This document shows, piece after piece, positions 26,955-35,146 of a DNA stretch of 64,000 nt (position 1 is the stretch's first letter; every line of letters starts with the position of its first letter). This stretch comes from Tumebacillus flagellatus. GTDB lineage: Bacteria > Bacillota > Bacilli > Tumebacillales > Tumebacillaceae. Below the pieces are notes generated by a model that saw only the letters and a list, made by a program, of their open reading frames with translations, made no database searches and was not told where the DNA came from. The stretch lies in assembly GCF_000714935.1 (NCBI RefSeq), contig NZ_JMIR01000002.1, positions 188,187-252,186 on the forward strand, given 5' to 3'. The position numbers were made by a program, and so were the translations under genes.

Positions 26955-27061
26955 GTGCTCACTCCTCTATCTCTTCTTGATGGTTCCCATGATACCCGCT
27001 CTTTGTAAACTCCATATAAACAAAAAAAGCACCCGGTGTTTCCGACAACCGACCGCAAGAC

Positions 27062-27096
27062 AAAAAGCCAACCACTGCGCAGTGGTCGGCTTTTTT
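27062..27096. terminator. bidirectional terminator after glnS
   Basis: AAAAAGCCAACCACTGC and GCAGTGGTCGGCTTTTTT form a nearly perfect palindrome with T-runs in both directions. Confidence 0.85.
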
Positions 27097-27113
27097 CATG
27101 TCTGTCTGCTTTT

Positions 27114-28757
27114 TTACTTGAAGGAGCTCTTCAACGAGACGATCAAGTTGAACACGAGGTGTTCCGGCGTGCTGTGTTTCGGGTCGACGTTGAAGTAGCC
27201 GTGACGGAAGAATTGGAACTTGTCCTGCGGCTTCGCGTCTTTCAGATCGGCTTCGACGAAACCGTGCACGATTTCCAGCGAGTTCGGGTTGAGGCGTTCG
27301 CTGAAGTCGCCGTCTTCCTTCTCGCCGGTCAGCAGGGATTCGTACAGACGGTATTCGGCAGCAACGGCGGTCTTGGCGTCGACCCAGTGGATCGTGCCTT
27401 TGACTTTGCGGCCGGTGAAGCCGCTGCCGGACTTCGTTTCCGGGTCGTACGTGCAGTGCAGTTCGACGACGTTGCCGTTTTCGTCCTTGATCACGTCGTT
27501 GCACTTGATGAAGTAGGCGTTCTTGAGGCGCACTTCGTTGCCGGGGAACAGGCGGTGGTATTTCGCCGGCGGGTTCTCCATGAAGTCGTCCGCTTCGATG
27601 TAGATTTCGCGGGAGAAGGAGATTTGCTTCTTGCCCATTTCCGGCACTTCCGGGTTGATTTCCGCGTCGAGCAGCTCGGAGCTGTCCTCCGGGTAGTTGG
27701 TGATGACGACCTTCAGCGGACGGACGACGCCCATCGTGCGCGGCGCTTTGAGCTTGAGGTCTTCGCGGATGTAGTGTTCGAGCATCTTGTAGTCGACTTC
27801 ACCTCCGCCAAGCGTAACGCCGAGTTCGCGGACGAACGCGCGGATCGCGTCCGGCGTGAACCCGCGACGACGCAGAGCGGAGATCGTCGGCATGCGCGGG
27901 TCGTCCCAGCCGTCGACCACGCCGTCGTCGACCAGTTTCTTCAGATAGCGCTTGGACATGATCGTGTTGGTGAGGTTCAAGCGGCCGAATTCGTACTGAT
28001 GCGAGATGTGCGGCATTTCACATTCGCGAATCACCCAATCGTAGAGCGGGCGTTGGTCGCGGAACTCCAGCGAGCAGAGCGAGTGCGTGACGCCCTCGAT
28101 GGAGTCTTCGAGCGGATGGGCGAATGCGTACATCGGATAGATGCACCACTTGTCGCCGGTGTTGTGGTGCGTGGCGTGCGAGATGCGGTAGATGACCGGG
28201 TCGCGCAAGTTGATGTTCGGGGAGGTCATGTCGATTTTGGCGCGCAAGACTTTTTCCCCGTCCTGGAATTCGCCGTTGCGCATGCGGGTGAACAGGTCGA
28301 GGTTCTCTTCCACGGAGCGGTCGCGGTAGGGAGAGTTCTGGCCCGGTTCGGTCAGCGTGCCGCGGGTTTGGCGGATCTCTTCGGCGGACAGATCATCGAC
28401 AAACGCGAGGCCTTTTTTGATGAGAAGCACGGCGCGGTTGTACATTTCCTCGAAGTAATCGGAAGCAAAAAACAACCCGTTCCATTGGAATCCGAGCCAT
28501 TCGATGTCTTGTTTGATCGCGTTGACGTACTCGACGTCTTCCTTGACCGGGTTGGTGTCGTCAAAGCGCAGATTGGTTTTGCCGCCGTATTCCTTGGCGA
28601 TTTCGAAGTTGATGCAGATCGCTTTGGCATGTCCGATGTGCAAGTAACCGTTGGGCTCAGGCGGGAAGCGGGTGACGACGGTGTCGACCTTGCCCTCTTT
28701 GAGGTCCTCTGTAATAATCTCCCGAATAAAGTCGGAAGAGGCGGATGTGTTTTCCAT
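27114..28757 (-). CDS. glnS: glutaminyl-tRNA synthetase
   Basis: 547-residue class Ic synthetase charging tRNA-Gln with glutamine. Catalytic motifs: [16 protein letters not shown] (HIGH) and [13 protein letters not shown] (MSKR form of KMSKS); the substrate loop RFDDTNP is GlnRS-like; C-terminal beta-barrel anticodon-binding domains complete the usual length. Start at 28757 with AAAGGTTGG upstream. Most Bacilli, including B. subtilis, lack GlnRS and use GatCAB transamidation, so its presence is notable and probably reflects old transfer. Confidence 0.95.
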   Translation of the reverse strand: MENTSASSDFIREIITEDLKEGKVDTVVTRFPPEPNGYLHIGHAKAICINFEIAKEYGGKTNLRFDDTNPVKEDVEYVNAIKQDIEWLGFQWNGLFFASDYFEEMYNRAVLLIKKGLAFVDDLSAEEIRQTRGTLTEPGQNSPYRDRSVEENLDLFTRMRNGEFQDGEKVLRAKIDMTSPNINLRDPVIYRISHATHHNTGDKWCIYPMYAFAHPLEDSIEGVTHSLCSLEFRDQRPLYDWVIRECEMPHISHQYEFGRLNLTNTIMSKRYLKKLVDDGVVDGWDDPRMPTISALRRRGFTPDAIRAFVRELGVTLGGGEVDYKMLEHYIREDLKLKAPRTMGVVRPLKVVITNYPEDSSELLDAEINPEVPEMGKKQISFSREIYIEADDFMENPPAKYHRLFPGNEVRLKNAYFIKCNDVIKDENGNVVELHCTYDPETKSGSGFTGRKVKGTIHWVDAKTAVAAEYRLYESLLTGEKEDGDFSERLNPNSLEIVHGFVEADLKDAKPQDKFQFFRHGYFNVDPKHSTPEHLVFNLIVSLKSSFK

Positions 28758-28873
28758 GGTACCAACCTTTCGACATGTACTGAGTCACATGAATAGTTTG
28801 CTTCTATCATACAAAAAAAGCAGGCTGCGGGGAAAGGCATTTTTATGTTATTTGTGCGCTCTCTTGTAAGGTT

Positions 28874-29767
28874 CTAAACCTGTTTTGCCAAAATCCCCGC
28901 CACCAATCCCTCATACCGTTCCTTCATAAGAGCGGGCGTCAGGTTTGTGACCCCTACATCCACCCAGCCTTGATAGACGGACGGCGGGCCGGGGAGGAAT
29001 TCGATGGCGGCGAGGAGGTCCCAGTAGGGGTCGTAGGTGAACGCGTCTCCCGCCAGCCGCACATACTCGTCCAAAAAATAATCTGCCGCCTCCACGCCCT
29101 TCAGCAACGCCAGATTCAGTCGGCAATGCCCCGCGTCAATTCCCGCCGGACCTCGGCAGGCGTTGACCCAGTCGACCACGCCGCTGACTTCGCCGTTTTG
29201 CCAGAGCACGTTGGTCGGGTGGTAATCGCGGTGGATGAAACACTCGCGCGTTTCCGGTCGCGGTCCTTGCACCAGCGCGAGCGCTTGCCGCCAGAGGTCT
29301 TTTTGCTCCGACCAGTCCGGGATTTGCAGCTGCATCGGGTCGTTGTAGGAGCGATACGTCCACTTGAACCCGTCCGCCGGCACGCGGTGAATCGCAACCA
29401 GCGTCTCCGCCAATTGCCGAAGCCAGACGTCCAACTCCTGCGGTTCCAGCACCACTTCACCCGGCAACTTCGTCATGAGGATCGCCGGAACTTCCCGCTC
29501 TTCCGTATACGCGATCAAGCGCGGAGTCGCCACGCCCACCCGCTCGGCACGCTTCAAACTCTCTGCCTCATGCTCCGCGAGGTCCGGTTGCTCGCGGAGC
29601 CATTCAAGCAACGTAAACTCCCGCACGACGACAGGCTGTACCTCTCCGTCTACGAGGAGGTCGAGACGATGTAACGTGGCGGAGATCCCGCCTTTTAACG
29701 GAGTGACCGCCCGGATCTCCGTCGTTCCCTCCACGGAACTCGCAATCCATTGCAATAAGTCTTCCAT
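28874..29767 (-). CDS. aminoglycoside phosphotransferase-family (APH/ChoK-like) kinase
   Basis: 297 residues. Kinase-like fold with catalytic loop CFIHRDYHPTNVLWQNG (HxDxxxxN) and metal-binding SGVVDWVNACRGPAGIDAGHC. ATG at 29767 has AGAGGTGG upstream. APH-family proteins phosphorylate antibiotics, homoserine, choline or others; neighbours give no clue, so no resistance phenotype should be assumed. Confidence 0.85.
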   Translation of the reverse strand: MEDLLQWIASSVEGTTEIRAVTPLKGGISATLHRLDLLVDGEVQPVVVREFTLLEWLREQPDLAEHEAESLKRAERVGVATPRLIAYTEEREVPAILMTKLPGEVVLEPQELDVWLRQLAETLVAIHRVPADGFKWTYRSYNDPMQLQIPDWSEQKDLWRQALALVQGPRPETRECFIHRDYHPTNVLWQNGEVSGVVDWVNACRGPAGIDAGHCRLNLALLKGVEAADYFLDEYVRLAGDAFTYDPYWDLLAAIEFLPGPPSVYQGWVDVGVTNLTPALMKERYEGLVAGILAKQV

Positions 29768-29878
29768 TTCGATACCACCTCTTCCATTGCATACCAAGAT
29801 TATACTTGATAGGATTGGAGTACAACACGACATCACAGGGGTGCCTGTGGTGTTTTTTTATAGAAGGAGGCGTCCTCT

Positions 29879-30958
29879 ATGAAACCTCTCGCCGTCGCGT
29901 TGCCTCTGCTTGGCGGGATCGGTGCCGTTCTTGCTGTGTTTTCTTATTCCGGCAGTTTCAGCACAAAACCACCTGCCGCGCCCGCATGGCAAGAAACACA
30001 AGCGGAACCCCCGCTCCCGGAAGTTCAGGCCGTCCCGAGACCCCAAGCGCAAGTCTCCATGCCGCTGGTCGAATTCACCAAACTCTACAACTCCATCGAA
30101 CAACTCGCCGACGAAGCGGAAGTTGTGATCGAAGGCACTGCGTTAGACTCCACGCCGATTCCCTACCGCGAATCGGAGTCCAGCGAGCGCACCGTTTCCT
30201 TGACCAAAGTCAGGGTGCAGGTTACGAAATCGTTCAGCGATGGAATCAAACGCGGCGATGTTCTCACCGTCGTCGAAGCGGGAGGCTTCAACACGAAACA
30301 AGGACTCGGCCTCGGCGAAAAGTTCAACCTCCCTCCGGAAGAACTGTCAGAAGTCGTCGACGTGCAAATGGACGGCATCCCCGTGATGTCCCAAGGCGAC
30401 CGCGTGCTGCTGTTCCTCTCGCAGGCAAGGACGGTTCACTACTTGGACGAACCGTTCTACGGCATCCTCGGCATGTACCAAGGCAAATTCCACATCCAAG
30501 ACCAAGAGGGCCGAGTCTTCCGCTCTGTCTCCCAGTACGACGAAGCAATATCCAAAGACCTCGCCACTCCCAAAACCGACGCCGAAGCCCTCATCCAAAC
30601 CCACATCCAAGCCAAAAAAGGCTCCGTCCAGCGACAGAGCCTTTTTCCGTGCTGTTCTCAAAGCCTCATCAAAACCCGAGCCACCAAAAAGGCTCCGTCC
30701 AATGAAAGAGCCTTTTTCCGTGCTGTTCTCAAAGCCTCATCAAAACCCGAGCCACCAAAAGGTCCCCGTCTGCTGACAGAGCCCTGTTTCCATCCCTCAC
30801 CCTACGCCGGCAGATACCCTTTTTCCACCGAATCGCGAATGAATTCCTGCGCGAACGCCCAGAGGCGTTCCGAACCGTGGCCGATGTGCGCGTTGCGGTC
30901 CAACACTTTGTCGAGCGTGATGCCGTGCGTCTGCCACACGACCCCCTCGGTGTGGTAG
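29879..30958 (+). CDS. exported protein of unknown function with apparent stop loss
   Basis: Starts ATG at 29879 after AGAAGGAGGCG. N-terminal hydrophobic signal/anchor (residues about 4-24), a Pro/Glu/Ala-rich linker to about 60, then a domain (about 62-245) including VVIEGTALDST, GDRVLLFLSQ and YYGILGMYQGKF-like pattern with ISKDL. After about residue 246 the frame runs into its own terminator and a tandem copy of it, then antisense over the next gene, to a stop at 30958. Native length was probably about 245 residues; one lost base before the terminator (GCC-AAAAAAGGC) would explain the missing stop. The last 110 residues are unlikely to be meaningful. Confidence 0.65.
   Translation: MKPLAVALPLLGGIGAVLAVFSYSGSFSTKPPAAPAWQETQAEPPLPEVQAVPRPQAQVSMPLVEFTKLYNSIEQLADEAEVVIEGTALDSTPIPYRESESSERTVSLTKVRVQVTKSFSDGIKRGDVLTVVEAGGFNTKQGLGLGEKFNLPPEELSEVVDVQMDGIPVMSQGDRVLLFLSQARTVHYLDEPFYGILGMYQGKFHIQDQEGRVFRSVSQYDEAISKDLATPKTDAEALIQTHIQAKKGSVQRQSLFPCCSQSLIKTRATKKAPSNERAFFRAVLKASSKPEPPKGPRLLTEPCFHPSPYAGRYPFSTESRMNSCANAQRRSEPWPMCALRSNTLSSVMPCVCHTTPSVW
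30614..30785 (+). repeat. tandem terminator repeat, 71-bp period, about 2.4 copies
   Basis: Copies start at 30614, 30686 and 30757. Each begins with A-run, GGCTCCGTCC, a short loop and AGAGCCTTTTT (a terminator hairpin), then CCGTGCTGTTCTCAAAGCC and CATCAAAACCCGAGCCACC. The third copy is diverged (GGTCCCCGTC). The array follows the exported-protein gene. Confidence 0.88.
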
Positions 30959-31212
30959 TTCATCAACAGCGGAGCCAGTCGGTCGAGCGCACAGGCGAAT
31001 TGGGAGTCGGGCGTTTTCCGCTCCTCGAATTCCTGCCACAGATCGATCATCTCGTCCCGCTGGTCTTCCGGCAGCAAACCGAACAACCGCTGCGCCGCCG
31101 CCAACTCGCGGTCGTACTTCCCGACTTGCCCCGCCTCGTCATACGGCGTGACATCTCCCGCGTCGATCTCCACGATGAAGTGGATTTGTTTTTGCAAGCG
31201 TTCCATGTCCAT
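30802..31212 (-). pseudogene. HD-domain hydrolase lacking the HD motif (internal deletion)
   Basis: 136 codons, ATG at 31212 with GAGGTG 9 nt upstream. The body (DRELAAAQRLFGLLPEDQRDEM, ALDRLAPLLMNYHTEGVVWQTHG, ARNAHI-like DRNAHIGHGSERLW) is a clear HD hydrolase of the YfbR-like family. Normal members have about 50 more residues between the N-terminal FLIEID and a later HDIVEIDAGD; here MERLQKQIHFIVEIDAGD joins the two, removing the first metal His and the HD pair. Deletion between the two short VEID-coding repeats is the likely cause. It may still be expressed but should not be a metal phosphohydrolase. Confidence 0.72.
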
Positions 31213-31289
31213 GAGCGGACGCACCTCGTTTGCTGTGATTTGCTGCCTTCAGCCTAGCACAAAAATCCAATTACTGGAACACGCCCGCA

Positions 31290-31324
31290 CAAAAAAAGAA
31301 CCTGCCGCGCAAGCAGGTTCTCTT
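31290..31324 (-). terminator. terminator of the threonine aldolase-like gene
   Basis: AGAACCTGC and GCAGGTTCT stem; on the minus strand it is followed by TTTTTTTGTG. Confidence 0.8.
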
Positions 31325-31328
31325 CCCC

Positions 31329-32423
31329 TTATCGAGCGACCGTCCCCAGACTCTCGCTCAACAGTGCAAACGCCTTGCGAAGCGCCTCCTTGGGTACCGT
31401 CGCATAGCGATCCCCAATCGAAACTTCAAAGTAGCAATAGTCCGCATCCACCTCGCGAAGCGAAGCGGTCAACCCAACCCCCGTCTCTTCGCAGACCGAC
31501 ACGAAGATCGGCTCCACCTGCTCTTTCGGCAACGCGATGTGCACGTGCATCATGTTTGAAACCGGCACTTCCGGTCGGGTTTCCACCGCCGGGCACTCGT
31601 TGTAGAGAGCGGCGAGTTCACGCGCTTCTTCCATATACTGCGCCATCTTGGGCACGCGTTGCTCGTAGTAATAGTCGGCGCTGAGGATGTACGGGTACAG
31701 CGAGATCAAATCCCCGCCGTGGCGCCGCTTCCAGACTTTCGACTCCTTGGTGAACGACTCGTCGCCCGCCAGAATCGCCCCGGCAATCGCGCCGATGCCT
31801 TTGTAGAACGAAACGTACACGCTGTCAAACAGCGCGCAGACTTCCGCCGCCGTTTTTTGATAGAACGGCAGAATCTCAAACAGGCGCGCCCCGTCGAGGT
31901 GCAGCACGATGCCGCGCTCCCGGCAGTATGCCGAGATCGCTTCCAACTCCGCAAACTCCGGCAGTTGCCCGCCGATCTCGCGCTGCGGCAGTTCAAGCAG
32001 CACGCAGGCGACGTCGTCGCCGAGCTTTTGAATGTCCGCAAGCGTCGGCACCCGGTCCTTCTCGCCGAGCAAAACCGATTCGAGCCCGTGGAGTTTTTTC
32101 AAACCGTCTTCCTCGTGGATCTCCAAGTGAGAAAGCGGGTGGTAGGCGACTTTCTGCAACCCTTTGCGGTCGCTCCAGATGCGCAACGCGATTTGCTGCG
32201 CCATCGTGCCGCTCGGGAAGAACACCGCCGTTTCCTTGCCCAGTACGTCTGCCATCTTGGCTTGGAAGTCTTCGATCAACTTCCCGGAGCCGTATACATC
32301 GCTGTCGACTTCGGCGTCAACAGTTGCCAACGCTTCTTGCAAAACTCCAACCGTGCGCTTCCCATGCCCTGCGACAGGGTACGAGCTGCGATTGAACGCT
32401 TCCAACAACTTGTTTTCCGCCAA
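31329..32423 (-). CDS. threonine aldolase / beta-eliminating lyase family PLP enzyme
   Basis: 364-residue fold-type I PLP enzyme. PSGTMAQQIALRIW (phosphate pocket), LHLDGARLFEI (cofactor Asp) and VYVSFYKGIGAIAGAIL with the Schiff-base Lys match the GLY1-like threonine aldolase group. Probably cleaves beta-hydroxy amino acids such as L-threonine to glycine and aldehyde. Start is TTG at 32423 with AGAGGAGGC upstream. Single gene with terminator. Confidence 0.88.
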   Translation of the reverse strand: MAENKLLEAFNRSSYPVAGHGKRTVGVLQEALATVDAEVDSDVYGSGKLIEDFQAKMADVLGKETAVFFPSGTMAQQIALRIWSDRKGLQKVAYHPLSHLEIHEEDGLKKLHGLESVLLGEKDRVPTLADIQKLGDDVACVLLELPQREIGGQLPEFAELEAISAYCRERGIVLHLDGARLFEILPFYQKTAAEVCALFDSVYVSFYKGIGAIAGAILAGDESFTKESKVWKRRHGGDLISLYPYILSADYYYEQRVPKMAQYMEEARELAALYNECPAVETRPEVPVSNMMHVHIALPKEQVEPIFVSVCEETGVGLTASLREVDADYCYFEVSIGDRYATVPKEALRKAFALLSESLGTVAR

Positions 32424-32530
32424 CTGAAATTGCCTCCTCTGGGTGAAACATCCTCTGGTATATCCTCATCTTACCACAAGTCTGTGATATACTTGAAAAA
32501 TCAGAAATTGGAAAAAGGAGTGATCTCCTG

Positions 32531-32610
32531 ATGAATCGAGACCGCTTGGCAGAAGCGATTCAACTGCGCGAAGAAGGACGGGTGAAGCAAGATCAGATGA
32601 AGTCTGGGAA
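32531..32610 (+). pseudogene. 5' remnant of a TPR-protein-like gene
   Basis: ATG at 32531 with AAAGGAGTGATCTCCTG upstream starts MNRDRLAEAIQLREEGR, which looks like the first helix of a TPR protein, then loses similarity and runs into a terminator hairpin at 32615-32657. Either a truncated gene or a very short ORF; I favour truncation. Confidence 0.45.
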
Positions 32611-32614
32611 TGAA

Positions 32615-32657
32615 ACAAGACCCAGCCGCCAACTTGACCGCGCGGCAGGGTCTTTTG
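32615..32657 (+). terminator. terminator after the TPR-like remnant
   Basis: AGACCCAGCCGC and GCGGCAGGGTCT form the stem, followed by TTTGTT. Confidence 0.7.
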
Positions 32658-32708
32658 TTATACAATCAGATTGTGCGGTTCGGGTAAAAACAATCGTACT
32701 TTGCAAAG

Positions 32709-33139
32709 CTAGTACGCAATATCCGCCAGCACTCTGCCAAGTCGGTCAAGTAGCTGTTCATTCGCTTCTACGCAGATCGGCTTCGCTAGTTCAAACTCCT
32801 CTTTTTTCTTGAAAAGTTGACGAAAGGTGACCTCGTGCGATCTTCGAAGCTCTCGAAGGTAGCCGTTACCCGAAATTCTTGGCCGGATAGATGATCGATC
32901 ACGATCCGCTCCGGCGGCGCGATCTCAACAAAGAGGTTATGGTTCGGATACTCCACGCCATCCGGTCCATGCATGGTGAACAGCCACGTCCCTCCCGGCT
33001 TCATCTCGCACTCGTGAATCGTATTCGTGAACCCTTGCGGACCCCACCATTGAGCTAACAGATCGGGCGTTGTCCAGGCCCGAAACACGAGCTCACGCGG
33101 AAACTTGTACTCGCGCGCAGCAAACAAGCTCATTTTCAA
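32709..33139 (-). pseudogene. AHSA1/SRPBCC-domain protein, frameshifted
   Basis: Begins MKMSLFAAREYKFPRELVF, then RAWTTPDLLAQWWGPQGFTN, classic AHSA1 (Hsp90 activator-like/START) sequence through TATFESFEDRT. One base is then missing (ACGAGGTCACC for an expected ACGAAGGTCACC near 32830): in the +1 frame the family sequence resumes as KVTFRQLFKKKEEFE and VEANEQLLDRL, ending at TAG 32709. Read straight, the protein ends after a short missense tail. SRPBCC proteins bind small hydrophobic ligands. Confidence 0.78.
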
Positions 33140-33145
33140 CTCTCG

Positions 33146-33424
33146 TCATGCTCCTGCCTTCCCTTCCACTACCTGGCCCAGTGCGTCCAACATGACGTTT
33201 GTACCGTGTTCACGCATTTCCAGCGTATCATGTCCGTCAAAGAACGCCCCTTGCTCCGTGAAAATCAGCTTCGTACCGCCCTCCACCTTGAGAAGTTCGA
33301 TCGTTGTGATCGAGACGGAGATGCGTATGCCTCCCGAATCCAACGTGTACGTACAGACGATGCGCTGCTCTGGAACAAGCTCCTGATAGATGGCGTTGAA
33401 GGTCTCTTCATGAACCGTCTCCAC
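33146..33424 (-). pseudogene. second SRPBCC-domain gene, 5'-truncated
   Basis: 92 codons from a GTG at 33424. They match the C-terminal two thirds of a YndB-type SRPBCC protein (YQELVPEQRIVCTYTLD, LIFTEQGAFFDGHDTLEMREHG), but the N-terminal about 60 residues with the WxxPxxxxxWF region are missing upstream. It lies 6 nt before the frameshifted AHSA1 gene on the same strand, so the pair was probably one operon, now decayed. Confidence 0.65.
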
Positions 33425-33507
33425 TCTTTGGCGCCAGTTATGTACCGGTAGCTCAATTGTAAAACATTACGTTACGTAAGATGCAAGCGAATTTGGAACG
33501 CTCTGAC

Positions 33508-33543
33508 AAAAAAAAACATAGCCCGTACGATACCGGACTATGG
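33508..33543 (-). terminator. terminator of the HD-domain gene
   Basis: CATAGTCCG and CGGGCTATG stem followed on the minus strand by nine T. Confidence 0.75.
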
Positions 33544-33633
33544 CTGCTTCGTTCTGCGATTGGATTCGTGGGGTTTTCCTTTGTCCTGTCTGCTTGACAG
33601 AGGCAGATTCTTACAAGGGATCTTTTTACACGT

Positions 33634-34269
33634 TTATTTTTTTCCGAGCAGGTGTTTGGAGAGTTTGTTGATCTGGGTGTAGGGGATGACGCCTTCCTCG
33701 AGCATTTCGGGGAGGATGTTGTCCAAGAAGTACTGCACGCAGTGCATCTCTTGGTAGCGGAGGATCGTGGAGAGCGCTTCTTCGTAGATTTCGAGGAACA
33801 GCGGCTCCGGGTTGCCTTTTTGGATTTCGCCGAACGATTCGTAGAGGAGGTCGATTTTGTCGGCGACGGCGAGGATTTTGCCTTCGAGAGTTTCGTCCTT
33901 GCCTTCGCTGAAGCGCCGTTCGTAGATCGCTTGGAACTCCTCCGGGATTTCCTGTTCGATGAATTTGCGCGTCATCATCTCTTCCACTTGGGAGAAGAGT
34001 TGCTTGAGCTCCGGCATCGCGTATTTCACGGGCGTCTTGATGTCGCCGGTGAACAATTCGGCGTAGTCGTGGTTGAGGGCTTTTTCATACAGGATGCGCC
34101 AGTCGAGTTCCTGTCCGTGATGCTCTTCCACCGTGCCGAGGAACTGGGCGATCTTGGTCACTTTGAAGGAATGGCTGGCCACCGAGTGCTCCTGGTATTT
34201 GAACTTCCCCGGGCAGCGGTTCATGCCCTCCAAGTCGGACAAGCTTTTGAAGTAGTTGTGAATTCCCAT
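33634..34269 (-). CDS. HD-domain phosphohydrolase, YfbR-like
   Basis: 211 residues, ATG at 34269 with AAGGGAGAG upstream. Metal ligands are visible in HSVASHSFKV, LNHDYAELFTGD (HD) and VADKIDLL (final Asp). Layout resembles YfbR-type 5'-deoxynucleotidases, so it probably dephosphorylates nucleotides or related small molecules. Full length and intact, unlike the deleted HD gene at 30.8 kb. Confidence 0.85.
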   Translation of the reverse strand: MGIHNYFKSLSDLEGMNRCPGKFKYQEHSVASHSFKVTKIAQFLGTVEEHHGQELDWRILYEKALNHDYAELFTGDIKTPVKYAMPELKQLFSQVEEMMTRKFIEQEIPEEFQAIYERRFSEGKDETLEGKILAVADKIDLLYESFGEIQKGNPEPLFLEIYEEALSTILRYQEMHCVQYFLDNILPEMLEEGVIPYTQINKLSKHLLGKK

Positions 34270-34429
34270 GTCTGTTCTCTCCCTTCTCTGTTTGTAAAGT
34301 ACCGTGTCTGGTTGCAGGTATTTCGAACGAGTATACAGGAGAAGGGCGGGAAAGACAAGCACTTTCGGTTTGGAAATGGATGGGAGTAGAGAGGGTTGGC
34401 GATGTGAGGGTCGCGATGTAGTTTGTTTT

Positions 34430-34993
34430 TTACATGCAGAGGTTTTCGATGGCATAGAGGGCGAGTTGGGTGCGGTCATGCAGGTTGTTTTTCTTCAAGA
34501 TGCCGGTGATGATGTTCTTGATCCTGCCTTCGCTCAAATGAAAAAGGCCGGCGATTTCCTTGTTGCTCTTGCCGCTCGTTTGAATGCAAAGTCCCATGCC
34601 ATCGAACGCATTCGGGTGGAAGATCTTCAAGTTGCTGGCGACGCACTTGACCGCGAGAATCAGCTCGCAGCCTTTTATATCCTTAAAAACATATCCGTCC
34701 ACGCCCGATTTGAGGGCAGAGGCGACGTTTTCTGTGTCGGTTTGGTTGGTCAGTATCAGTACCTTACTATCATGGAATTTACTTTCGATCCTTCTCGTCG
34801 CCTTGATGCCGTCACATCCGGGCATCACGACGTCCATGATGACCACTTCGGGGGCGAGGGTGCCGCAGGAGTCCACCGCTTGAAGCCCGTTTTCAGCATG
34901 GCCGACTACTGTGAGTTCACTGTCTTGTTCGATCAGGTGTTTGAGGCTTTCTCGAAAAATTCTGGTACTGTCCGCGATCAGAACTTTGACCAT
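34430..34993 (-). CDS. NarL/LuxR-family response regulator
   Basis: 187 residues. Receiver domain with LIADSTRIFRESL, phospho-Asp in VVIMDVVMPGCDG and Lys in GYVFKDIKG; C-terminal LuxR HTH NKEIAGLFHLSEGRIKNIITGIL. Start ATG at 34993 has GAAGG very close upstream. No histidine kinase is adjacent, so it is an orphan. It ends in the flank of the HD gene on the same strand. Confidence 0.88.
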   Translation of the reverse strand: MVKVLIADSTRIFRESLKHLIEQDSELTVVGHAENGLQAVDSCGTLAPEVVIMDVVMPGCDGIKATRRIESKFHDSKVLILTNQTDTENVASALKSGVDGYVFKDIKGCELILAVKCVASNLKIFHPNAFDGMGLCIQTSGKSNKEIAGLFHLSEGRIKNIITGILKKNNLHDRTQLALYAIENLCM

Positions 34994-35146
34994 ACCCTTC
35001 ACACAACTCCGTTCGGTTCCATGATGTGCCGTACCGACACAAACCCGTGCCATAATCACGAAAAAACAGAAAAATCGTGACCTCCTTGTGACCCTTGCGA
35101 TCTACTACCTGATTCTTATTTATCGGTAAAATGCAGGTAGATATCA

